A stretch of 48,755 bases of DNA from the NCBI GenBank assembly GCA_041288195.1, contig JBGGME010000385.1, positions 1 through 48,755 of the forward strand, read 5' to 3'. This DNA comes from AWTP1-13 sp041288195 (GTDB lineage: Bacteria > Pseudomonadota > Alphaproteobacteria > Rhizobiales > Hyphomicrobiaceae). Shown here piece by piece: positions 25,145 to 32,955 of this stretch (the first letter of the stretch is position 1; the number at the start of each line of letters is the position of its first letter). The position numbers and the translations under genes were made by a program. A model generated the notes under the pieces. The model was not told the DNA's origin. It did no database searches and worked only from the letters and a program-made list of their open reading frames with translations.

Positions 25145-26230
25145 ATGAGCATCGACACTCTCAAGGCCGAGGTGGCGAGCGAGTTCGGCACGCCCGCGGT
25201 GGTGATCGATCTCGACCGGGTCGAGGCCAACATCGCCCGCGTGCAGAAGCTGTGCGATCAGGCCGGCGTCGCCAACCGTCCCCACATCAAGACCCACAAG
25301 AGCCCGGTGCTGGCAAAGATGCAGGTCGCTGCCGGCGCCAGGGGCATCACCTGCCAGAAGCTCGGCGAGGCCGAGGTGATGGTCGACGGCGGCCTCGACG
25401 ACATCCTCATCAGCTACAACATCCTGGGCGAGGAGAAGGTCGCGCGCCTGGGCCGGCTTCTGCAGCGCGCCGAGATCACCGTTGCGGCCGACAACCCGAT
25501 CACCATCGCCGGCCTGCCCAAGGCCGGAGAGATTGCCGGCCGCCCCCTCGGCGTCATCATCGAGTGCGACACGGGCCGCAAGCGCGCCGGCGTCGAGACG
25601 GCACGCGAGGCGATCGAGCTTGCCGCCCTCATCAAGGCAGAGCCGCACCTATCATTCAGGGGCTTCCTGTTCTATCCGACCGAGACCTCCTGGCCGCAGA
25701 CGCAGCGCTTCTTCGAGGAGGCAACCGCCGGCATCCGGGCGCTCGGGCTCGAGGCGCGCATCGTCTCGACCGGCGGCACGCCGAACCTCGTCAACCTCGG
25801 TGGGCTCGAGGGCGCCACTGAGCACCGCGCCGGCACCTACATCTTCAACGACCGCATGATGCTGGCCTGCGGCGCAGCCACGCCCGACGACTGCGCGCTC
25901 AACGTCTACGCCACGGTCGTGAGCCGCGCCGCGCCGGAGCGCGGCATCCTCGACAGCGGCTCCAAGACGCTGACTGCCGACCCCGGCGGCCTCAACGACG
26001 GCTTCGGCCTGATCCTGGAGTACCCGCAGGCCAAGATCGCCGCCTTCGCGGAGGAGCACGGCTTCCTCGACCTCTCGCGCAGCAATGCGCGACCCAAGGT
26101 GGGTGAGGTCGTGCGCGTGGTGCCCAACCACGTGTGCGTGGTCGTCAATATGGTGGACCGCATGATCGCCGTGCGCGGCGACAGGATCGTCGATGTGCTG
26201 CCTGTGGCAGCGCGGGGGCGGCTGGGGTAG
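25145..26230 (+). CDS. PLP enzyme of the D-threonine aldolase / D-serine dehydratase (DSD1) family
   Basis: 361 residues: an alanine-racemase-like TIM barrel at about 15-250 with the PLP lysine K49 in RPHIKTHKS, then a beta domain with the zinc pair H329 and C331 in VPNHVCVVVN, as in eukaryotic-type D-serine dehydratase and D-threonine aldolase. Family enzymes use PLP plus a divalent metal on D-beta-hydroxy amino acids (D-Thr, D-Ser, D-3-hydroxyaspartate). Which of these is the substrate cannot be read. ATG 25145 begins MSIDTLKAE; an upstream in-frame start at 25115 would add ten residues. It diverges from the patatin gene and is followed at once by a set of hairpins. Confidence 0.9.
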   Translation: MSIDTLKAEVASEFGTPAVVIDLDRVEANIARVQKLCDQAGVANRPHIKTHKSPVLAKMQVAAGARGITCQKLGEAEVMVDGGLDDILISYNILGEEKVARLGRLLQRAEITVAADNPITIAGLPKAGEIAGRPLGVIIECDTGRKRAGVETAREAIELAALIKAEPHLSFRGFLFYPTETSWPQTQRFFEEATAGIRALGLEARIVSTGGTPNLVNLGGLEGATEHRAGTYIFNDRMMLACGAATPDDCALNVYATVVSRAAPERGILDSGSKTLTADPGGLNDGFGLILEYPQAKIAAFAEEHGFLDLSRSNARPKVGEVVRVVPNHVCVVVNMVDRMIAVRGDRIVDVLPVAARGRLG

Positions 26231-26234
26231 GGGA

Positions 26235-26377
26235 GCTCGCTTCGCGAGCGGGGGCCGGCCCCTGCACCCCCGCTGGTGGGACACCCGCCAGACCGCCCGT
26301 CTTTGACTGCACTCCAAAAAAAGGGTGGGGAGTTCGAGGGGTGTCCCCTCGAACGGGGTGAGGGGCGGTAGCCCCTC
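26235..26377. repeat. Three hairpins in tandem between the PLP enzyme gene and ccrM
   Basis: Stem 1: GCTCGC 26235-26240 with GCGAGC 26244-26249. Stem 2: GTTCGAGGGG 26332-26341 with CCCCTCGAAC 26345-26354, a perfect 10-bp stem with a 3-base loop. Stem 3: GAGGGGC 26360-26366 with GCCCCTC 26371-26377. An AAAAAAAGGGTGGGG stretch precedes stem 2. The composition is unlike neighbouring coding DNA and resembles dispersed intergenic palindromic elements. Termination of the PLP enzyme transcript is a possible secondary role. Confidence 0.6.
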
Positions 26378-26425
26378 TCGCGCAGCGACCATTTGTTCCC
26401 GCGCGAGCTGCGTTCGCCCAGCAAC

Positions 26426-26452
26426 TTGAACTGTCTCTGTTGGTGCTAGAGT
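26426..26452 (+). promoter_or_regulatory. Candidate housekeeping promoter of ccrM
   Basis: TTGAACT at 26426-26432, a 12-base gap, then GCTAGAGT at 26445-26452. This fits the alphaproteobacterial (Caulobacter) consensus TTGACGS, 10-14 bases, GCTANAWC, at all but a few positions. It ends 35 bases before the chosen ATG. I find no GANTC site in the 257 bases upstream of the gene, so CcrM self-regulation by methylation is not evident here. Confidence 0.4.
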
Positions 26453-26487
26453 GCCGCCCTGAGTAGCGTCACAGCGAGTTGCGTCCC

Positions 26488-27651
26488 ATGTCCCTGCGTC
26501 AGCGCGCCCCCAGGGGGCTGCGAGTTGCGTTGCCCGGAGCCGTCGCGCCGAACCGCGTCCTCGTCGGCGATTGCCTGGGGGAGCTGGCGAAGCTCCCGGA
26601 CGCGAGCGTCGATCTCGTGTTCGCCGATCCGCCCTACAACCTCCAGCTCGAGCGGGAGCTGCTGCGCCCCAACAACACGGTGGTCGACGGCGTCGACGAC
26701 GCCTGGGACAAGTTCTCCTCCTTCGCTGACTACGACGGCTTCTCGCGTGCCTGGCTTGGCGAGTGCCGGCGGGTGCTGAGGCCTGATGGCGCCATCTGGG
26801 TGATCGGCTCCTATCACAACATATTCCGTCTCGGCGTCGCGCTGCAGGACCTGGGCTTCTGGATCCAGAACGACGTGATCTGGCGCAAGACCAATCCGAT
26901 GCCGAATTTCCGCGGCAAGCGCTTCACCAACGCGCACGAGACGCTGATCTGGGCGGGACGCGATGCCAAATCTCGCGTGACGTTCAACTACGAGGCCATG
27001 AAGGCCCTCAACGACGACATCCAGATGCGCTCCGACTGGCTGTTCCCGATCTGCTCCGGCCCCGAGCGGCTCAAGGACGGCGAGGGACGCAAGGCGCACC
27101 CCACGCAGAAGCCCGAGGCGTTGCTCTCCCGCATCCTGCTTGCGACCAGCAATCCGGGCGACCTCGTGCTCGACCCGTTCTTCGGCACCGGCACCACAGG
27201 CGCCGTAGCGCGGCGTCTCGGCCGGCGCTGGCTCGGCATCGAGCGCGATGCGGACTACGCGGAGGCCGCGCGACGCCGCATCGACCGGGTGCGGCCGCTG
27301 CCGCCCTCGGCGCTGGAGACGGCGAGGTCGAAACGCGCGGAGCCACGCATCCCCTTCGGCACCATCCTCGAGCTCGGCATCCTCGAGCCCGGCATCACGC
27401 TGACGGACGAGCGCGGCGGCGTCCACGCGGAGGTCAAGGCCGACGGCACGCTGAGCCTTGCGGGACGCCAGGGCTCCATCCACCGCCTCGGCGCCGAGGT
27501 GCAGGGCAAGTCGGCCTGCAATGGCTGGACCTTCTGGCACTTCGAAGCGGAGGGCGTGCGCAAGCCCATCGATGCCCTGCGTGAGGAGGCCCGCCGCCAG
27601 CTCGGGCTGTCGGCGCCCGCCGCCTTCCCGGGAATTGCTGCCGCCGAGTAG
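26488..27651 (+). CDS. ccrM: Cell-cycle-regulated DNA adenine methyltransferase CcrM
   Basis: 387 residues. N6-adenine methyltransferase of the beta class: catalytic DPPY at 47-50 precedes the SAM-binding DPFFGTGTTG at 229-238, with the target-recognition region between (FRGKRFTNAHETLIW and RKAHPTQKPE). The C-terminal ~100 residues (from about 285, LELGILEPGITL through NGWTFWHFE) form the extra domain that distinguishes CcrM from HinfI-type enzymes. In alphaproteobacteria it methylates GANTC after replication and sets cell-cycle transcription. No restriction gene is adjacent, as expected for a solitary methylase. ATG 26488 is preferred to the in-frame TTG 26479. Confidence 0.95.
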   Translation: MSLRQRAPRGLRVALPGAVAPNRVLVGDCLGELAKLPDASVDLVFADPPYNLQLERELLRPNNTVVDGVDDAWDKFSSFADYDGFSRAWLGECRRVLRPDGAIWVIGSYHNIFRLGVALQDLGFWIQNDVIWRKTNPMPNFRGKRFTNAHETLIWAGRDAKSRVTFNYEAMKALNDDIQMRSDWLFPICSGPERLKDGEGRKAHPTQKPEALLSRILLATSNPGDLVLDPFFGTGTTGAVARRLGRRWLGIERDADYAEAARRRIDRVRPLPPSALETARSKRAEPRIPFGTILELGILEPGITLTDERGGVHAEVKADGTLSLAGRQGSIHRLGAEVQGKSACNGWTFWHFEAEGVRKPIDALREEARRQLGLSAPAAFPGIAAAE

Positions 27652-27659
27652 CGGGCAGC

Positions 27660-29087
27660 CTACGTCTTGCGGCACTCGGCGAGCAGCATCGCTCCTTCCT
27701 GCTCGAAGACCACGCGAGAGCATGGCTGCGCGAAGCGGGACTTCTGGAACAGCGCGCTCATCTGTGCCTCGTCGCGGTGGGTCAGCCGCCAGTCGAGCAC
27801 GTGATCCATGAGCCCCCGGCTCGGATTGCGCGGGTGCACGTTGGCGATCAGCACGCGTCCGCCCGGGCGGAGCTTGTCGTGCATCCAGTCGATGAGCGTC
27901 ACCGCGAGATCGTCGCTGAAGCTGTCGATCAGGCCGGCGCTGTAGATGAGGTCCTGTGGGGCGAGGTCGAGCTCCTGCTTGCCGGTCGCGAGATAGATCA
28001 GGTTAGCGTGGAAGGTGCGGATCCGATCGGCGACGCCCTGCTCGCGGGCGCGCGCCTCCACGTAGGTGAGGGCCTCGCGGTCGATGTCGATGCAGCTCAC
28101 CTGCAGGCGGCCGCGATCGTCGGCCCGATCGAGGACGTCGAATATCTCGGCTACCGGCCCGCATCCGAGACTGGCGACATGGAATTCCTTGGAAGCGGCC
28201 ATGAAGGAGGAGAGAATCTCGGCCGCCAGCAGATGGCGGCGGTTGCGGATGGCCTTCGCCGCGGCGAGGTTCAGCATGCAAGCATCGAGGACCTGTGCGA
28301 CGCCGGTGCGGGCCGGCGTGTTCCTGTAGATCATCTCCAGGGTCTGATAGTCGCCGGCATAGCCGCGCGGTTTGGAGTAGTAGCGCGCCCCCGTCTCGCT
28401 GAGCTGCACGAGCGGCAGAAGCTCCGCCTTCAGGGCATCGCCGACGCCGGACACCATCTCGCCACCCTTGGGGCCGCTCGCGAGCTCCAGGGTATCGAAG
28501 GCTTTGCGTACCTTCGCAGCGTGCTCATCCGCAATCTTGCCGCCGCTCTCGCCGGCGGACTTCTCGGCCGCGGCAATGAGCGCCTTGAGCTCTGCGATCC
28601 GCTGCAGCACCCCGGCGCTGTCGCCCGCGGTCGCTCCGGCCGGACGCGGCGCGGCGGCCCACTCGGAGCGGCGCACCTCGGAGGTCGTCCGGCGCAGGCG
28701 CTCGGCGATCAGGGTCGCCAGCGCGCGCAGGAAGCGGGTTGCGAAGCCTGCATCCTCAGTGAGCTTGCGCTCGAGAAGGGTCGTGCTCAGGACCAGAACG
28801 GCACTCGTCTCGAGGGCCTGCACGCTGGCCGAGACGGACTTGCGGTCGAGCCAGGAGATCTCGCCGATGACCTCGCCGGGGCCGAGCTGGCCGACCTTGA
28901 TGCGATGGCCCGCAAACACGTAGACCTCGAACAGGCCGTCGGCGATGAAGAAAATGCGGTCGGATGGGTCGTCCTCGCGCACGAGCACGCTGCCGACCGA
29001 AATGGTCTTGAGCTCGGAGGTCGCCAATATCCAGTGCACGTCCTCTTGCCGAAGACGCTGGAAAATGTCGAGTGCTCCATAGCTCAT
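27660..29087 (-). CDS. Cyclic-nucleotide-domain / SAM-dependent methyltransferase fusion (PhcB-like)
   Basis: 475 residues. Residues 10-130 form a CRP/PKA-type cNMP-binding beta-roll (VREDDPSDRIFFIADGLFEVYV, GPGEVIGEISWLD). The phosphate-binding cassette GEISWLDRKSVSASVQA lacks the usual Arg-Ser/Thr-Ala triad, so ligand binding is doubtful. A helical linker (about 155-230) leads to a class I methyltransferase with VASLGCGPVAEI near 304-315 and acidic D335 in CIDID. KPRGYAGDYQTLEMIY resembles the (Y)PGDY region of PhcB, the 3-hydroxypalmitate methyl ester quorum-signal methyltransferase. Target unknown; fatty-acid or small-molecule methylation is an inference. ATG 29087 has GAAGG upstream. It converges with ccrM, 8 bases apart. 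Confidence 0.8.
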   Translation of the reverse strand: MSYGALDIFQRLRQEDVHWILATSELKTISVGSVLVREDDPSDRIFFIADGLFEVYVFAGHRIKVGQLGPGEVIGEISWLDRKSVSASVQALETSAVLVLSTTLLERKLTEDAGFATRFLRALATLIAERLRRTTSEVRRSEWAAAPRPAGATAGDSAGVLQRIAELKALIAAAEKSAGESGGKIADEHAAKVRKAFDTLELASGPKGGEMVSGVGDALKAELLPLVQLSETGARYYSKPRGYAGDYQTLEMIYRNTPARTGVAQVLDACMLNLAAAKAIRNRRHLLAAEILSSFMAASKEFHVASLGCGPVAEIFDVLDRADDRGRLQVSCIDIDREALTYVEARAREQGVADRIRTFHANLIYLATGKQELDLAPQDLIYSAGLIDSFSDDLAVTLIDWMHDKLRPGGRVLIANVHPRNPSRGLMDHVLDWRLTHRDEAQMSALFQKSRFAQPCSRVVFEQEGAMLLAECRKT

Positions 29088-29268
29088 TGCGAGCGCCTTC
29101 TCGTGTCTTCGCGCAGGGTTCGGCCGCGCGGCAAACTGTAACAGCTCGCCCAGCTGCCTGCCAGTAGGCCGCGCAGTTGTCCCGCCTCGCAGTGCTGCGA
29201 TCGGCCCCGGATCGCCGCAATAGCATTGCTAGGATGGCCCGCGATTCTGAGCCGATCCCGCGGGGAAC

Positions 29269-30633
29269 ATGAGCCTCTCGCTGCAAACCGGGCGCCACCG
29301 ATGGGCGACGCTGAGGGCCGCTGTCGCGGTCTACTTCAGCGCGCGCGTCGGCGTGGTGCTGCTGCTCGGCTTCTCCGGCGGGCTGCCACTGGCCTTGTCC
29401 GCCGAGACGATGAGGGTGTGGATGGCCGACGTCGGCGTCGATATCGGCACGATCGGGCTGATCTCGCTCGCGAGCCTACCCTACACCCTCAAGTTTCTCT
29501 GGGCGCCGGTGGTCGACGCACTGCCGGTGCCCTGGTTGTCGGCGAGGCTCGGGCGACGGCGCGGCTGGCTCGTAGCCTCCCAGCTGGCGCTGATGGCGGC
29601 GATTCTGTTTCTCGGCACGCGCGATCCGCTTGCTGCGCCGCTGGCCGTGGGCTTGGGGGCGCTCCTGGTGGCGATTGCCTCGGCCACGCAGGACATCGTC
29701 ATCGATGCCTATCGAATCGAGAGCCTGCCCGTGGAGGAGCAGGCGGCAGGCATGGCGAGCTACGTGGCGGCCTATCGCGTGGGCATGCTGGTATCGGGAG
29801 CGGGCGTCGTCGCCCTCACGGCGTGGCTCGAGGCCGAGGGTGTCGACAAGGCTGCGGTGTGGGCGGTCGCCTATGGTGCTGCCGCATTGCTGGTGCTGGT
29901 CGGACTGGCGGCGGTCTTGCTCGGGCGCGAGCCGACGCCTGTCGCCGATTCCGCGCCGGCACCCGACACAGATGCGATGGCGCGTGTCATGAGCACCGCG
30001 CGCGAGGCGTTCTCGGACTTCCTGTCACGCGATGCTGCGCTGGCGATCCTGGCGTTCGTGCTGCTCTACAAGCTGTGCGACGCGCTGGCCGGTGCGATGA
30101 CTGCGCCGTTCGTGCTGGTTGCGCTTGGTTACGACAAGGCCACCTATGCGGCGATCGTCAAGGGTCTGGGGCTCGCGGCGCTTCTGGTCGGCGGCTTTGC
30201 CGGCGGCGCCGTGGCGCGCGCGCTGCCGATGGCGACGACGTTGTGGCTCGGCGCCATCCTGCAGATGCTGTCGAACCTGGTCTTCGTGTGGTTGGGGCAG
30301 CAGCCGCCGAGTGCGGCGGCATTGACGGTGGCGATCGTCGTCGAGAATTTCAGCGGTGCGATCGGCACGGTGATCTTCGTCGCCTACATATCGGCGCTGT
30401 GCGGCAATCCCCTCCACACTGCAACGCAGTATGCATTGCTGACGGCGCTCGCCTCCACGGGGCGCACGCTGCTCTCTTCCGGCACCGGCTATCTGGTCGA
30501 GGCCGTCGGCTGGCCGGCGTTCTTCGTGGCTACTGCGCTCGCCGCCTTGCCGGCGCTGGCTCTCCTCGCCTGGCTGCAGCGGCGTGGTCATTTCGCGGCG
30601 CTCGAGGCTGCCCCCAACCGCCACGCCGGCTGA
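29269..30633 (+). CDS. AmpG-like MFS permease
   Basis: 454 residues with about 12-14 membrane segments. LLLGFSGGLPLALSAETMRVWM, YTLKFLWAPVVDALPVPWL, GRRRGWLVASQLALM and ATQDIVIDAYRIESLP all match the AmpG muropeptide-permease pattern (GFxSGLP, FLWxPxxD, RRRGW, SQDIVxDA). AmpG brings anhydro-muropeptides into the cytoplasm for recycling and beta-lactamase signalling. The family also includes related acyl-CoA/acetyl-CoA-type permeases, so the substrate is likely but not certain. It diverges from the cNMP/methyltransferase gene across 181 bases and converges with phaC 6 bases away. Confidence 0.82.
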   Translation: MSLSLQTGRHRWATLRAAVAVYFSARVGVVLLLGFSGGLPLALSAETMRVWMADVGVDIGTIGLISLASLPYTLKFLWAPVVDALPVPWLSARLGRRRGWLVASQLALMAAILFLGTRDPLAAPLAVGLGALLVAIASATQDIVIDAYRIESLPVEEQAAGMASYVAAYRVGMLVSGAGVVALTAWLEAEGVDKAAVWAVAYGAAALLVLVGLAAVLLGREPTPVADSAPAPDTDAMARVMSTAREAFSDFLSRDAALAILAFVLLYKLCDALAGAMTAPFVLVALGYDKATYAAIVKGLGLAALLVGGFAGGAVARALPMATTLWLGAILQMLSNLVFVWLGQQPPSAAALTVAIVVENFSGAIGTVIFVAYISALCGNPLHTATQYALLTALASTGRTLLSSGTGYLVEAVGWPAFFVATALAALPALALLAWLQRRGHFAALEAAPNRHAG

Positions 30634-30639
30634 CCGGGC

Positions 30640-32472
30640 TCAGCTCTTGACCTTCACGTAGCTCCCCGGGGCGTCCTCGATGACGCCGAGGCGGGCGCCC
30701 GGCGTGCGTGCCGATACTTTGCCGCCGGACTGCCGCGCCAGCCAGTCCGCGTAGTGCGGCCACCAGGAGCCCGGATGCTCCTCCGCGCTCTCCATCCACG
30801 CCTCGACCGTCGCCGCCTTCTTATCGTTGGTCCAGTACTGATACTTCATCTTGTCGCCGGGGGGATTGATCACGCCGGCGATGTGTCCCGATCCCGCCAG
30901 CACATAGGTGACGGGTCCGCCGAACAGCCGCGAGCCGATGAACACCGACTTGGCAGGCGCGATGTGGTCCTCCCTGGCGCAGAGCTCGTAGATCGGCAGC
31001 TTCACCTTGGTCAGGTCGAGCCGGACGCCGCCGATCGTCATCTGCCCGCGAGCGAGCTTGTTCTCATGATAGAACTCACGCAGGTAGAAGTTGTGATTGG
31101 CCGGCGTCATCCGCGTCGAATCCTGGTTCCAGAACAGCAGGTCGAACGGGAACGGCTTCTTGCCCAGCATGTAGTTGTTGACGATGTAGGGCCAGATCAG
31201 GTCCTTGGGCCGCAGCAGATTGAAGACGGTGGCCATGCGCGCGCCGTCGAGGTAGCCGCGCTCCGCCATCATCTCCTCCAGCGCCTTGAGCTGGGTATCG
31301 TCGATGAACAGCATGAGGTCGCCGGCCTTGGTGAAATCGACCTGGGCGGCGAAGAAGGTTGCGGACTTGAACGGCTCCTCTCCGCGTGCCGCGAGGTAGG
31401 CGAGCGTGGTGCCGAGCAGCGTGCCGCCGACGCAGTAGCCGATGACGTTGATCTTTGACTGGCCCGTCTCGCGCTTCACCGCATCAGTCGCGGCGAGCAG
31501 TCCCTCGGTCATGTAGTCCTCGAAGGTCTTGTCCTTGAGGCGCTCGTCGGGGTTCACCCAGGACACGATGAACACGGTGAAGCCCTTGCCCACCATGTAG
31601 CGGATGAACGACTTCTGCGGCCCGAGATCGAGGATGTAGAACTTGTTGATCCAGGGCGGCACGATCAGGAGCGGCGTCTCGTGAACGCTCTCCGTCGAGG
31701 GCGCGTACTGGATGAGCTGGAGCAGGTCGTTCTGGAACACGACCTTGCCGGGAGCGGTGGCCACGTTCCGGCCCACCTCGAAAGCCTCGACGTCCGTTTG
31801 GCTGATGCTGAGGATATCGCCGGACCGCTCCATGTCGTGCACGAGGTTGGCCATCCCCTGCACGAGGTTCTTGCCGCTGGAGGCCATGGTCGCGCGCAGC
31901 ACCTCGGGGTTCGTGGCAGGGAAGTTGGAGGGCGAGATCGCGCTTGCCAGCTGCTTGAGGAAGAACTCGGCGCGCTGGCGGGTGCGGTCGTCGAGGCCCT
32001 CGGTCTTCTCCAAGACCTCCTCGAGCCAGCGGGTGGTGATGAGGTAAGCCTGCTTCCAGAAATCGAAGTAGGGATTGCGGCTCCATTCGGGATCTCTGAA
32101 GCGGTTGTCGCCGGGCTCGGGCTCGGCCACGGGGAGCGCGTCGGCGCCCATCATGCGCTGCGCGGTCGTGCTGGCGAGCTGCATGTAGTCGCGCATCAGC
32201 GCGGCGTGCGTCTCGGCGAGCTTGGCCGGATCGGCGGCCCAGTGCTGGGCAATTTCCGCGAACAGCTTGGTGGCCTCGGTGACCTCGCTGGCGAGCGAGT
32301 AGGGCCCCGTGTTGCCGTTGGCCCGCTCCAGCATCCCGGTCATGGCCTTGCCGCCCTCCTCGACGAGGCGCAGCATGTTGCGTCCGAATTCCTCGGGATC
32401 GGCCACGCGGTAGGCGGCTACGTCGATCTCGACGGGCACCGGCTTGCTGACGTCAGGAGCTCTCTTCTGCAT
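30640..32472 (-). CDS. phaC: Class I poly(3-hydroxyalkanoate) synthase PhaC
   Basis: 610 residues from ATG 32472 (GAGGG upstream; an in-frame GTG at 32508 would add 12). An N-terminal PhaC domain at about 130-290 and an alpha/beta-hydrolase catalytic domain. The lipase-like box is GYCVGG with catalytic C347; the triad is completed by D502 (AREDHIAP) and H530 (GSGHIAGVINPP). PPWINKFYILDLGPQKSFIRY is the PhaC signature. It polymerises short-chain 3-hydroxyacyl-CoA on granule surfaces. No phaAB or phasin gene is in the window. The divergent aminotransferase-hom-glpX neighbourhood is one I recall from other Rhizobiales. Confidence 0.95.
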   Translation of the reverse strand: MQKRAPDVSKPVPVEIDVAAYRVADPEEFGRNMLRLVEEGGKAMTGMLERANGNTGPYSLASEVTEATKLFAEIAQHWAADPAKLAETHAALMRDYMQLASTTAQRMMGADALPVAEPEPGDNRFRDPEWSRNPYFDFWKQAYLITTRWLEEVLEKTEGLDDRTRQRAEFFLKQLASAISPSNFPATNPEVLRATMASSGKNLVQGMANLVHDMERSGDILSISQTDVEAFEVGRNVATAPGKVVFQNDLLQLIQYAPSTESVHETPLLIVPPWINKFYILDLGPQKSFIRYMVGKGFTVFIVSWVNPDERLKDKTFEDYMTEGLLAATDAVKRETGQSKINVIGYCVGGTLLGTTLAYLAARGEEPFKSATFFAAQVDFTKAGDLMLFIDDTQLKALEEMMAERGYLDGARMATVFNLLRPKDLIWPYIVNNYMLGKKPFPFDLLFWNQDSTRMTPANHNFYLREFYHENKLARGQMTIGGVRLDLTKVKLPIYELCAREDHIAPAKSVFIGSRLFGGPVTYVLAGSGHIAGVINPPGDKMKYQYWTNDKKAATVEAWMESAEEHPGSWWPHYADWLARQSGGKVSARTPGARLGVIEDAPGSYVKVKS

Positions 32473-32520
32473 GGGTCCCTCGGGGGGTGGGAGAGGCGCC
32501 GCGGCCACATGCCTCAGACC

Positions 32521-32549
32521 GATCTATTATGGCAAACGCTGTACGCCAA
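32521..32549 (-). promoter_or_regulatory. Candidate phaC promoter
   Basis: On the leftward strand, TTGGCG (32549-32544), a 17-base spacer, then TAGATC (32526-32521), which is a full match to the TANAWC part of the alphaproteobacterial -10 element. It would give a leader of about 40 bases before ATG 32472. The region is clearly richer in A+T than its flanks. Confidence 0.45.
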
Positions 32550-32667
32550 AAATAGGTACGATTGGATGACTAAAGAAACGAGAATCTGCTAGCCCCTATC
32601 CACAGTTGACGTGAGACAGGCGGTCGCGCGGGTGGTAGTTTGCTCGCGCGCGCGGGTGTGGGAAACG

Positions 32668-32883
32668 GTGATCGCGGCCCGGCTGACACATGCGTTTGCT
32701 TTGCTGGCGCTCGGTGCGGCCGCACTGGGCGGCTGCTCGCAGCTTGCCGAGCTGCCGGACATCGCCAAGGTCCCGCAAAGGGTGCTGAGCAAGGACGAGC
32801 AGCAGGGCAAGGTTCAACAGATGATCGCCAAGGGCCAGAACCACAAGACCGAGGCCGCCAAGGAGATCGAAGAGGATAGATGA
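32668..32883 (+). CDS. Small lipoprotein
   Basis: 71 residues from GTG 32668. A short basic start (IAARLTH), a hydrophobic segment and a lipobox LGGC give Cys23 as the lipidated residue, so it should be anchored in the membrane on the periplasmic side. The mature part (SQLAELPDIAKVPQRVLSKDEQQGKVQQMIAKGQNH...) is charged and probably helical. The start is uncertain because no strong ribosome site is seen and the frame is open back to GTG 32611. It precedes the aminotransferase gene by 72 bases. Confidence 0.65.
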   Translation: MIAARLTHAFALLALGAAALGGCSQLAELPDIAKVPQRVLSKDEQQGKVQQMIAKGQNHKTEAAKEIEEDR

Positions 32884-32955
32884 GGCGACCTCCTCGTCCT
32901 CGCCGACTCGTCTGCACGCACTCGGGGATCAACTACAGCTTCTACGGTTAGTCAC

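Noticed and set aside
24936..25145. N-terminal extension of the patatin-like protein to TTG 25145
   Set aside because: Third-position GC falls, there is no ribosome site, and the start would overlap the divergent PLP enzyme start. ATG 24935 is preferred.
26281..26360. CRISPR-like repeat block upstream of ccrM
   Set aside because: The three hairpins differ in sequence and spacing, and no repeat-spacer periodicity exists.
32521..32600. A+T-richer stretch as a possible horizontal-transfer boundary or tRNA remnant
   Set aside because: It is short, lies between divergent genes and is better explained by promoters; no tRNA fold or direct repeats are visible.
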